From: UBA6163 sp041753075
Lineage (GTDB): Bacteria; Planctomycetota; Planctomycetia; Pirellulales; Pirellulaceae
Direction of reading: 5' to 3'
Assembly: GCA_041753075.1 (NCBI GenBank)
Contig: JBGSVE010000010.1
Location: 32,416 to 96,415, forward strand
DNA length: 64,000 nt
Of the stretch, positions 8,031 through 19,500 are shown in pieces (position 1 is the stretch's first letter; every line of letters starts with the position of its first letter). Below the pieces are notes generated by a model. The model did no database searches. It was not told where the DNA came from and was given only the letters and a program-made list of their open reading frames with translations. A program made the position numbers and the translations under genes.

Positions 8031-10373
8031 CTACCAGACGATTGGTTCCCCAGTTTGATCCGAATAAAAAGGCTCGGATTTGTTTTTTTGTTCGTCGCTG
8101 TCCCAGCTCGCAAACACTCGATCGGTGACGTCCACCTCGCCCTCGACGCCAGGCCCGCCGGAAACTCTGCGGGCGCGGCGACCAATCTCGTTGAGCACGC
8201 TGAGGGCATCGCGCAACGAGATCGCACCGTCGCCGCTAACATCAAAAAACTGCGTAATTTGCGACGCGTCCGCGAAAATTCTCGTGCCGTTGCGGCCGAT
8301 TTCGTTGATGATGCGGAGCGCATCCGACGGTCTCACTGCACCGCGGCCGTCAACGTCATAAGGATCGACGGGATTGCGCCATGGGCTGGCCACCCGCGTG
8401 AACGCCGCGGCGATCGGCGACGAGACGCCGCCGCCGACGGTGATCGCCAAAACCGGTCCGGCGTATTGGTGAATCAGACGTTGGGCCTTGAGCGTGACGC
8501 GGTAATCTCCGTCAGCCAGTCCTGCGAAACGAAATGTGCCATCACTTTGCGTGACGGCGGTCGGTTGGGTACCGAATCGCAATTGATCGAGCCCGACTTC
8601 CGAAAATTGATGTCCGAAGGCACGAATCGAGGCAATCCGTCCCTGGCTGTTTTGGACCCGCATTGTCATCGATTCGTTGACGGCCAATTCGCCTGTGGTG
8701 AACCGATTGAGCAGGTTGCCTTGGGCGTCGTAGGCTTCGAGCCGTCCGAAGCTGCCTCCGGCCGCACGACCGATCGCATCCAGTTCGACCAAGCCGACGG
8801 TTTCTGCGAACGTGACCTCAAGCTGGCGAATCGAGTTCCACTGGTCTTGGAACTGCGCGGTCTGCAAGTTGTAGTAATGAAAGGTCGCGTTGGTACTGCT
8901 GGCCGCAGTGGCGTAGCTGGCAATCCGGCCATCGACTGTTGGACCAACCGAACGAATGGTTGCACCGGAGATCGTGGTTGCTAAAACGGTGTCACGATAA
9001 TCGTCAGGTTCAACTTGGCCACTAAACACCGGCGATCCGTTTGGTTTGGTGACGGTGGCGGTTACCAAGCCAAGCAGCGCGTCACCAGGGTCGTTCTCGC
9101 CCTCGCCCGCGGCATCGACAAAGGCAAAGCCGCCGATCCCTGCACCGGCAATGATCGGAGCGCTACCATGCGTGACCAAAATCGGACTGGTGACGCCGAC
9201 CTTGGCATCGATCGCGCGCAACTCAATCGTGTCGAACGCTTCGATATCAAGTGTAAATTGAACGTCCGCGACTTGCGCATCGACGTCGCTCGCGGTCAAC
9301 CACTCACCGCCGTTGACGCGATACTCGATTCGGCTGACGCGATTGAGCGTGATGTCGTTTTGTGTTCCCGAACTGTTTTGGTTCGGCAGCGCCACGGCCT
9401 GGGCGCGACCGCTGAATTGAAACTGACCAAGCGCATTGTCGTAGCGTCCGCTGCCTTCGAGGCTCAGCGGCACGTCGGCCAGATCAAAAATCCCATCACC
9501 GTCACTGTCCCGCCAACCGATCAACGCCCGCGTCGATTCCGGCAATTGATGTGACAGGAATGATGCGTTGAGCGAACCACCGGCGCTCATGATACTGGGC
9601 TGTTGGACAAACCCCGGCGGTTGGTCGTCGACGGCATTCAGGTTTTGTGCGTTGTAGTAGCCGCGTCGATCAAGCGACGAGGCACCGCCGGGATACTCGT
9701 CGCGACCCCAAAAAATATGACCCGTCTCGTGTGTGATTGTGCTGGCCGGACGCGTCGAAGGACTGATCACGTACAAGCCACCCGCGAACGCGAAGGCGTT
9801 ATTGAATTCGCTGCCTGGTGCAAATTGGCCGTCGGCATCGGCGGACGAATCGATCATGAAAATTGTGAACGCCCAATCGGTATCCAAACGCAGTCGCGCC
9901 GCGTGGTTGAATTGGCGCACCGCATCCTCGATCGAGTCTGCGTCGCCGTAGCCTTGGTCACGCAAGAACGGTGACAAGTAGGTTGGATACGATTCGCTGC
10001 GACGGCTGATCGGTTCGTAAGCCGATGGGACAGGATTGCGAGCGAAGGTTTCGTCGATCACAAACTCGAGTTCATGGACGGTGCCCAGGGCATCGAGCGT
10101 AGCGGACCACCAATTGACGCCGGTGCGTATCTTGTCGAGCGCGACCTGAATTTCCTCAGGCGTCCAATCTTCGGTGCTGGGATCAATTGCGCCGGTGCTA
10201 TCGAAAAAAACGGGGATCACGGCGACGCGGCCAAGAAAAAACTCGCCCGTATCGTCGGCCGTCGCGCCCAAGGGAATGCCCGACATCAGATGCCGCGATT
10301 CCAGACGTTCCAAGGTGCATCGTCGTCGCCGCTGGGGCGATTTTGATGGCCGTGAATGTCGTTTTCGGGGCAT
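8031..10373 (-). CDS. Secreted zinc metalloprotease with CnaB-like and dockerin domains
   Basis: The 780-aa protein begins with a very basic segment and a LEPR-XLL-like motif (RLESRHLMSG, about 23-32), the planctomycete export tag. The catalytic part contains THETGHIFWGRDEYPGG, giving the zinc motif His215-Glu216-x2-His219 with a downstream Asp225 as plausible third ligand, in the manner of metzincin/gametolysin-like peptidases. A degenerate beta-sandwich region follows, then a CnaB or carboxypeptidase-regulatory-like module (DGTFRFAGLADGDYRV). The protein ends with a dockerin pair: DVDGRGAVRPSDALRIINEI and DVSGDGAISLRDALSVLNEI. It probably acts outside the cytoplasm on protein substrates. 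It lies between two other dockerin proteins on the same strand, which suggests a shared secretion or attachment scheme. Peptidase family assignment is uncertain. Confidence 0.8.
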   Translation of the reverse strand: MPRKRHSRPSKSPQRRRRCTLERLESRHLMSGIPLGATADDTGEFFLGRVAVIPVFFDSTGAIDPSTEDWTPEEIQVALDKIRTGVNWWSATLDALGTVHELEFVIDETFARNPVPSAYEPISRRSESYPTYLSPFLRDQGYGDADSIEDAVRQFNHAARLRLDTDWAFTIFMIDSSADADGQFAPGSEFNNAFAFAGGLYVISPSTRPASTITHETGHIFWGRDEYPGGASSLDRRGYYNAQNLNAVDDQPPGFVQQPSIMSAGGSLNASFLSHQLPESTRALIGWRDSDGDGIFDLADVPLSLEGSGRYDNALGQFQFSGRAQAVALPNQNSSGTQNDITLNRVSRIEYRVNGGEWLTASDVDAQVADVQFTLDIEAFDTIELRAIDAKVGVTSPILVTHGSAPIIAGAGIGGFAFVDAAGEGENDPGDALLGLVTATVTKPNGSPVFSGQVEPDDYRDTVLATTISGATIRSVGPTVDGRIASYATAASSTNATFHYYNLQTAQFQDQWNSIRQLEVTFAETVGLVELDAIGRAAGGSFGRLEAYDAQGNLLNRFTTGELAVNESMTMRVQNSQGRIASIRAFGHQFSEVGLDQLRFGTQPTAVTQSDGTFRFAGLADGDYRVTLKAQRLIHQYAGPVLAITVGGGVSSPIAAAFTRVASPWRNPVDPYDVDGRGAVRPSDALRIINEIGRNGTRIFADASQITQFFDVSGDGAISLRDALSVLNEIGRRARRVSGGPGVEGEVDVTDRVFASWDSDEQKNKSEPFYSDQTGEPIVW

Positions 10374-10406
10374 GAATGAGTGTCTTTTATCAATTCGGTG
10401 CGCGGG

Positions 10407-10559
10407 CTACAGTTGCTCTTCCTCCATGATCGGCCCGGCCCAGGCCGCAAAGCCGTCATTACGATCAATGTCCGAATGGATCGCCCAGTCCTCAAAGTCC
10501 GCCATCCACTCGATGTCGCAAATCGATGACACTGCTAAACTATAGGCGAGATATCTCAC
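10407..10559 (-). CDS. Possible small acidic protein (50 aa)
   Basis: A short minus-strand frame from GTG (10559) to TAG (10407-10409) lies between the giant gene and the metalloprotease gene. It encodes a compact acidic tail with WMADFEDWAIHSDID and GPIMEEEQL. The composition looks more like protein than noise, but no ribosome binding site is obvious and no family is recognised. It may be a chance frame or the leftover C-terminus of a lost gene. Confidence 0.25.
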   Translation of the reverse strand: MRYLAYSLAVSSICDIEWMADFEDWAIHSDIDRNDGFAAWAGPIMEEEQL

Positions 10560-10590
10560 CAAACTACGTCACAAAAAATCGCGAATTTTC

Positions 10591-13500
10591 CTAAAGTCCG
10601 GCTCCCAAACCGCTGAACACCAAATCCACAGCGCTGGACTGGTTGCCGCTTGCGGCCGGTCGGTCCTCACCGGCCAAGTCGGCGATCACGTCGTCCATCG
10701 CGGCCAATTGAGGCAAATCAAACACCGAAGTCTTAGCGATCACCGCAGGCGTAGCGATTGCTTGGACGGCGGCGACGGGTAAAAGTTCCTCACTGCGGTC
10801 TTGTGCAAATCCGGGTTCGGTGGCGGCGGTCAGCGGCGAGGCCAACAACCCGTTGGACAGCGCGACAAAACCTTCGCCCTCGCCCGACGGACGATTCGTG
10901 CGGCTGGCGCGGCGACGATCCTCAATCTCATTGATCACGCGCAGCGCGTCATTGATTCGCACGAATCCATCACCGTTGGTATCCGGCAAAAACCGACCGT
11001 TCAAAATGTCGGTCATAAACGGTGGCACTGGATTCAGCGGAATCGACGTGCCGCTGCCGCCGTTGCGGTTGAATTGGGCGATCAAGTTAATGATGTTCAG
11101 CGCATCGACCGGCGTCGTTGCACCACTGCGGTTCACGTCAGTCGAATCGATTGGATTCTGGAACGGATTGCTCTGGACCAAGATCTGCAAATCTTCGACT
11201 TCGCCGCTGGCCGCCAGACCATTTGGCCCCAGACCGCTGACTTCGCTCAAGCGGAACCGTGCGAACGTCGAACCGTTCGTGACACCTGCAGGCACGTTGA
11301 TGGTAATCGTGTTCACACCGGCTCCGACGATTGGCAACGTGCCCGGCGAATTCGCCGATCGGAACCGAGTGACTTCCGAGGCGGCAAACACACCGTCGCG
11401 ATTCCAATCGACCCAGGCGTCCAAGAAGAACGCTCGTCCATCGGAGCGAACATCGACCGTGAAGTTTGCCTGGAAACCAGACGCTGCGGAACCGACCAGT
11501 GCGACGCCGTCATCATCATCGCCATCGTTCAGCCGCGCGTCGGCATCGGGACTGATGATCTCGCCCAGCGTCAACCCGCGGTCGACAATATGTCGTGGAC
11601 CACCGGCGGCGTCGAGCGACAGGTACGGTGCCGGTGCATCGCCGTAATCCGAACCACCACCGACGAAGATTGTTAATTCGGTGCGACCGTTGGTGCCGCT
11701 GCTTTGCAACAAGTTACCGACTTCATCGCGAATGATCGGCAACGGCAACGCGTTCACACCGCTGACCGCTGAGACACCATTGAGGATAACTCGTTCGCCA
11801 ACAACGCTGGCACTGACGCCCGGCAAGTTCGCACCGGTAATCGCTGCCGCGTAGGCAATCGCCACTTGTTCCGCGGTGCCACCGACTGGCACGGGCACGG
11901 CAACCGAAGGCCCTTGACCGGCGCGACCCAATTGCGTCAACACGGTGGTCGAGACATCGAGCGAATAGTTGGCGTCGCCGCCAAGGACCACGCGACCCGC
12001 ACCGGCGTTTGTCGGAGCCAAGCCTAGGCCCGCGCCACCGACGGCGCGAACGATCGCATCGGCAAGTTGGTCAAGTGTTGGATTAACGCCCGTCGTGATC
12101 GCAATCGCACCGGGAGTCGAGACACCACCGCTGAAATCAATTTCAAAGGTTCGTACCAACGTCGCCCCGCGACGAATCACGAACGTCTGGCCATCGGCCA
12201 CCGTCGCGGAAACCGCAGCACCATCCGCAGGAATCTGAATTCCGAAACCGACCCGCGTGCCGATTGCGCCGGAGACGGCGAAGATCGTTGCTGCTGGAGT
12301 TGGTGAGCTGGCGGTGACCAGCGGCGAGGTGCCGAGCAATTGCAGCGCCGCACCCGACGAATTGGCCGTTACGTTGATGCCCGCCGCATTGATCGCCAAG
12401 GCCAGCGCCGCCGCAACTTGCGTCGCCGACGCCGTGGCGGCGACGGTAACGGGAATGCTCGTGGCGCTGACGACCAGGTTGGTATTGATCTCGAAATTGA
12501 CCGCGACGATGCCATTGAAGATCGTCAAAACTTGGCCATCGAAACCGCCCACTACCGCCAGCGTATCGACATCGACTCGCACGCCGCTTTCGGCTTCGAA
12601 ATCGACCAATTGGCCCGTCGTGGTCAACAGCGTCGTGACCGCACCATCGGCCAAGTCGGCACCGGGGCCGAACAACAACACCGAATCGCTGGCGTCGAGC
12701 AACCGCACCACATAGGTCGAGTTGTCTTTCCAAATGCCCGCGATCGGGGTCAATCGAATGATATTGTTGGACGCGTCGTAACCAAACCGGTAGTCAACAC
12801 CTTCGACCAACGTGCGACCATCTTCGGTGAGCAAGATGACACTCGAATTGACCGACGAATCATCGATGCCAACGCCCGGTGCGGGGTCCGCCGGTGCAAT
12901 GCCATCAATTAATTGAATATCAAACGCATCGAGCACGTTGCCGCGGGTTTCGGTTTGGTTACCAAAATCACCGGCTCGTGGAGCCAACAAAATGGCGCGG
13001 GGACCGACCAAGTCGGCGCGATCTTCGGCACCGCGATCCTTAAACACTCGTTCGCCAACACCATCAGGCGATTCGACGGTTGGATCATCGACGCGCAATT
13101 GGCCGTTGATATCCAATGTCGGTGCGATGATTGGCGAAGGTGGCAATCCAATTGCTCCACGAACGACGGCCAACGAAGCGCGATCTTCCAACGAATCGAT
13201 CGACGCATCGATAATCGGTGTGCCGGCGCGAGGCGCGAACACCAGCCCCGTCGGATCAACAAACAATTCCAACGACGTAGGCAACACATCGGCGAAGGTG
13301 CCCAGTGACGCCACGCTGCTGTCACGTCCGTTGATTGCGTTGCGATAGTAAGTCGTACCGCCGAGTACTGTAAGCGAGCTTGTCGTATCGATCGCCACGC
13401 CGGTTTGGCTGTTCGCGACGACGTTATTCAAAATCGTCGGTGCGGCGTTCTGGCGAACGACGATACCTTGGCTGCCGGGCAAGTAAATGTCCGTCGGTGC

Positions 13501-16500
13501 CGTCGACAACGCGCCAATCGCATCGATGTCCGCACCAACAGGACCACTTGTCGCCGTGCCCTGGCGCAAGTCGGTCAACCGCACAAAGGCGAAGCGATCT
13601 TGAGCACCGAAGTTGAACGCATCGAGGTCGATCGTATTGCTGACGCCGCCAAGAATTCCGACGTTGAAATAGGTGACGCCATCGCGGCTGACTTCAACGC
13701 GAACCGATTCGATTTCACCGGTTTCAAAAATCACCAAGTCCGGTCGCGCATCGCCGCTGCCGGTCAACAGGTTGTCGGTGAACTGGACGGTCAGCACACC
13801 GCCGCTGCCAAGCGACAACGTGGTGGTGCCATCAATCGGCTCGGCACCGCGACCTGGGCCATCGGGCGCACCAATCACCGCCGCTTGGTTCGCAAACGTG
13901 CCGCTGACACCGGTGCCCGCAGTGAAGTTGACCACTTCGTCGGCGAACGAGATCGCACCGCCGGGGAAATCAATCCCCGCGAACGTTGCCGGATCAACAC
14001 TCGTGCCGCTGGAAATCACCCCACCGACAATCGTATTGTTAACGATCCGATCAAACGCCACGGGGTTGGCCGCGGAGGTTGTATTGGCGTTCGTCGAGTT
14101 GGCCAAGCCAGTGATGCGAACACCCGCATTTTGGTTGAACGCCAGGATGTTGCTTTGCACCACGACGCCAGGAACCAATCGCTGTGAATTCAACTCAACA
14201 AGATTGCGCGGATAGGCAACCACGTTGGGCGTCGAGTCCGCTTGGTCAACGCCTGTGGCGCGTGACTGCGAATCGTGAATCAGATCAATACCCGCGTCGG
14301 CGTTGAACACGAAGCGACTGTTTTCGATCAGGATGATGCCTTGCTCGGTGCGATCGCGGTTTTGGTCACCACGCAAATTCAATTGGCTAACACCGGCCAA
14401 GACGCTCGACGGATCGAGAATAATCAGTTCGCCAAAGATGTCGATGATCGGATTGCCAAGACTGTCAACACCATCGGCGGCGACGGCGGCGATGTCGATC
14501 AACGAGCGCACCGAGGGGCCGTTAATGGCGGCGATAATCGCCTGGGCCACTGCGACCGTACCGTCGTCATCGGCTGCCAACGTGCCGCCAGCGGGAATCC
14601 CGATTCGCACACGGCCCGGCGACACACCCGTGCCCACACCGGGTGCGGATTCGAGGTCGAACTCGAACGTCACAGTGCTGACACCGTCGGAAATTTGGAA
14701 CGTCGCACCGTCGACGATTGCCGCCGCCGGTTGAACGCGAACGCTGACGCCCGTGGACAATCGCGTGTTGGTATCAAACGTGCGGAACGGCGATGCAGTG
14801 GCGCTGTTGACATATTCACTGGCGTCACGAATTTCGAGTTGGTAACTGCCCGAGACGGTCGCGCTGGTTGGCGAAATCGGCGACGTCAATGTCGGCGATG
14901 TATCCGTTGTGAACACCGAGTTCGCGACTGAGCCGGTGACCAATTCACCACGTTCAGCAAAACCGATGATGAAGTCATCGATATACAGACCTTCGAAATT
15001 GTTGTTGACCGCGCGAGTGCGTCCGGTGCTGCCAAAGATATCGCTGGAACGCGACCCCGAGACCGCGAACGGTCCGGCGCTATCGACGGCCAATCCCGCC
15101 AAGGTGATCGAGGTGCCGAAGATTGGATAGGCCGACGTGATGCCGCTGGAGAATTGGCGAGCGATCGCGCGTTGCACTTCGATGGCGACTTGTTCGGCCG
15201 TCATGCTGGTATCGACCACCACCGCAATCCCGGCGGCACCTGGCGAACCCGCGGCCACAACCAAACCATCCGCTCCCCCGGAGGCCGTGATGCCGCCAGT
15301 GATCTGTAGTCGTGATCCCGATTGGACGACGCGCACGTCGGCGGCAATGTTGATCGTCGCGGTGTAGGTACCGGCGACACCGGGGTCACCTGAACCAGCA
15401 ACCAACGGATTGTAGTTGACGTTCGAGTTGCTGCTGAAACCAATCACGACTGTTTGCGCGGACGTGGCCACGAACGTGGCCGTGTTGCTGATGACCGCAG
15501 TGGGATTGAGCGCGTTGCCATTGGTGTCGAACAACCGCACATTGCTGACCAACGATCCGGCGACGGTTGCCGCCATCGAAACGGTCAAGGTCGCACCGGC
15601 GGGCACATCGACGCGGTAGAGATCAACGTCGCCATTGGATTCGAGCATGCTGCTGCCCGAAATCGTCACGTTACCGCTGGTCGCGGGAATCTGCGTTGCG
15701 AGCGACAATTCATCGTTCGGTTCGACACTGGCGACAAGCGGCACCAACGCGGTTGGCACACCGTTGGTGCGAATTGCGGCGGCCAAACGCGTCGCGATCA
15801 GGTCGGAGCTGAGCGTTGGCAACGGCGTATCACCGGGCAACAACACACGCACATCGACTTCGCCCGGATTGATCGTGCGGTTGCCGTCATTGAGCACATA
15901 GGTCACGCCACCAACGATTGCGACAACGCGGGTCGCGGCCGTGCTTGTCGGTCGCGAGTAGAGCGTCGAGATTTGATTGCCCGAGGGGACCGACAACGTG
16001 GCACCGAGATCAATCTCGAACGTTTGGCCGCCCACGGAGAACGTTTGGCCATCGATGAGCGAAGCGCCCGCGACGGTGCGAAGCCCCAGCGTGCCATCAC
16101 CAAACGATGCACCGGTGCTGAACTCGATCCGCAATCGCAGATTCGCTTGGCCAGCGAAATCTTCCAACGATACGCGAGCTTGACGCCACGAGTTAGTGCT
16201 GTCAAAAGTCGGCTGTACTTCGACATCGATATTGTCAGCGTACAATGCCGCCAATGCCGGATTGGTGCTCAACGTTGGATCATCAAACTCGTCATCAAAC
16301 AACGACGATGGTCGCAACGCCAAGTTGTTGGTCGTTAGCAGATGCTCGACGCCGTTTTCGGCAATCGCATAGACGCGGAACGCATCGCGCGCCGGACTGG
16401 TGGGATCAACGCTGTTGAAGTCTTCGGTGTCCAGGAAATAGTTGAAATACAACGTTGGCAAGTCGGCCGACGAGTAACCTTCGAGGCTAAACGGATTGCT

Positions 16501-19500
16501 TTCGATCGCTCCCTTGGCACCGCCGGGGAAGTTGTAAGTGTTGCGAACGCCTTGGCCGTCTTGGCGGGCAACGGCAAACGGACTGGTGCCGGCATTGGTG
16601 ATAATGTCCGCGTCGGTTGTCTCGGCACCGAAGTAATAGCTCGCGCCACCGTTCGTGCTGCGTCGCGTACCGTTGTCGGTCGCGTTGATACCGTGACCGG
16701 CGTCAGCGCTGCGACGCGTGCTGACGTGGAACAGGTTGAAGTCGAGTGTGCTGAAATCGATACCGCGTTGGCCGGCACCGATATTGACGCTGGTCGCCCC
16801 GCCGGCGAACACAGGTTGCAATCGTCCCAGACGATCGAACGCGTACACATCGCCTTGCGAAGTCACACCGAACAACAATGGCTGGCCAAACGGGTCAAGC
16901 AGCGATGGAATCGACTGTGGCCCGGCGCTGAGTCCGGTGAAGTTGAGACCCAGTAGATCGGTCGCCGTGCTGACGTATTGGCCAATCGGACCTTGGACCG
17001 CAGCACCAGGATTGTTTACGACATACAAACCGCCTAGATCCGAGACGGCGTACAGCGCGGTGCCGATCGTGGCCAAGCCGCGAACGATACCGCCCGGCGG
17101 AACACTGGCCAGCGAGAACGAGGGATCGACCGTGCCGTCGGCTCCGTTCAACGTCGCACCGGTGAACGTCACAATGCTGCCGCTGGACGCTGCCGAAACC
17201 CCGGCCGATTGAATCGTCGTGCTGCCGTTGACCGCTTGCGTGATTCGAATCGCAATCGCCGCCGGCGTGTCGCTGACCAAGAAGCGAACGCTGGTCGAGC
17301 CCGAGGTGACGCCGTTGGTTCCGGTTTGGCGAGCCAGGCCGTTGGCGGTCAGGTTCGCCAAATTACCGGCGGTGACACTGCGATAGTTAACAAGGTTGCC
17401 GGCTACGGCTCCACCCGTGGCGGCGGCGACGGCTTGAGCCAATTGTGCACCGCTGAAGTCTTCGCGGACACGAATGATGTTGGCCAGTGGATCGGTCGAA
17501 CCGGCCGCACCGACGACGGCCAAGCCGCTGCCGGCAACCGTGGGCGCAACCGTTAACGATTCGCCGCTGAGTCCAACACGACCTTGACCCGGCGTGGCGA
17601 ATCCATCGGCCAAGAAGTCGGCACTCGAGATCGCGGCGGCCAACGATTGAGCCAGCACAACGCTCGACGAACCGACGACAAACGGAACGCTGATCGCCGC
17701 CGGGTTAATCCTCGCCGCGTTGGAGTCGAACTCGAACACGCGGCGTGTGCCGGCGGAATCTTCGATGGTGACTGAAGCACCGTCGAGCACCGTCGCGGCA
17801 TCGATCGTGATGGTCGCACCGGTGTCCAATTCATAGACCACGGTGCCCGCTGGACTGGTCAAACTGAAGACCGTCCCGTCGATTGCGAACGCACCCGTTG
17901 CTGGATTGGGCGTGAAGTTGATGATCGGTCCGCTGTCGAGTTCAATGCGGAGCGCTTGAGCCCCGGCGCGAAGCACGAACGCATCGCCGTCATCAATCGT
18001 CGGCGTGGCTGTTCCGTCGGAACTAACACGGGTCGCGCCCGGAACGACCAATTGATTGCCAATCGGTTGCGAGGTTCCGGTGCCGGTTTCGATAAAACCG
18101 CGTTCGCGAATTTGTGTTCCCGCACCATCGGCGCGTTCATCGATCATCAACGTGCCAACGGTTCGCACTTGGCGATTGGGGGAGCCCAATCCGGTTATCG
18201 CACCGGTCTGTGGATCAAACGCGTAGATGATGTTTTGGAAGTACGCATTCTGCACCGTTGCTGGCACACCATTGATCGGCAGGTTGCGGTTGATCGGTCG
18301 ATTGCCGACCAAATAACCGCGCGTGTTCGATGCAAACGCGATACCTTCGACCTGCAAACCGTCGTCGCTGTCGACGACCGTTCGCATGCCCATTTGGTCC
18401 AACGCGGCGTGGAAGGTTTCCAAACCCGACATACCCAAGTTGGTCCGCGACCCGTCTTCGCTGTTAATCAAGAAGTACGAGTAGGCGGCGTCGAGGTCTT
18501 GGTTTACCAGCGTGCTGGGCAAGCTGTAGCCGAACAATTCGCCGTTGGGCAGGAACGCAAAGTCGTTGAATATGCCGGCTGAGGGACCGACGTTGCCGAA
18601 GCTTTGGCCGGTGAACGGGTTCGCAAGGCCAACGCTGTTGCCGGTGAGCGTATACAGAATCACATCGTTGAGCGTGAACGGAATCGTGGACGCTTCGCCG
18701 TTGAACAACAGCGTCGTCGGCTGGGTAGCCGTCCCGCCGCCGGTTGAATCGATGCGGTCTTCAACGATGCGAGTAACCGAATCGATCGGCTCCAAACGCA
18801 ACAACGGATTGAGCGCCGCGGCGGCGGTGAATTGGTCAAACACCTGCGGCACTTGGGATTGATTGACCACCGCGATGAAGTAGTTACCTTCGGCCAGCTC
18901 GGCCGCACCAATGTATGGATCTCGCGTTCCGCCGGACCCGCGTGCCAGGTCGCTGTTGTTCGTGCCGTTAAGTCCCGTCGGTTGGTCGTCGGCAATGTTG
19001 CTGTCGCCACCGACCAGAATCAATTGTCCAGCTCCGTTGAAAACATAAACCGCCACGTCGCTGCGTGCGAACCCGTCGGCGTAATCGATATCGAAGATCG
19101 TTGACAGATACAACGCGGCGCTGTCACGCGTGATGTTTTGGTAGTTTACATCGAAGCGATACCAATCAACATCGGTCGCACCACTGAGCACACCGCCAAC
19201 GCTCTTGGCCAAACGATCGCTCGCCAGTGGTCCCAGCGCGCTGGTGACTGACAGGTCGACGGCAACATCGAACAGGCCCAACGGTTGGGCGTTGTTAATC
19301 GTTTCGTTGTTGCCAAGTGTTTCAAATTCGTCACCAACGAGTGGACTGTGCAGCGGAGCACCGATGACTTGGACACCGTTGACGGCAAACCGCACGTCGG
19401 CGTAACGAATTTGCGTGCCGCCGGTTTCGTCGGTCTCGCCAAGACGAATTTGCAGTTGGTAGTTGCCCGTGGTCAAACCGCCAAGCACCGCCGCCGGGTT

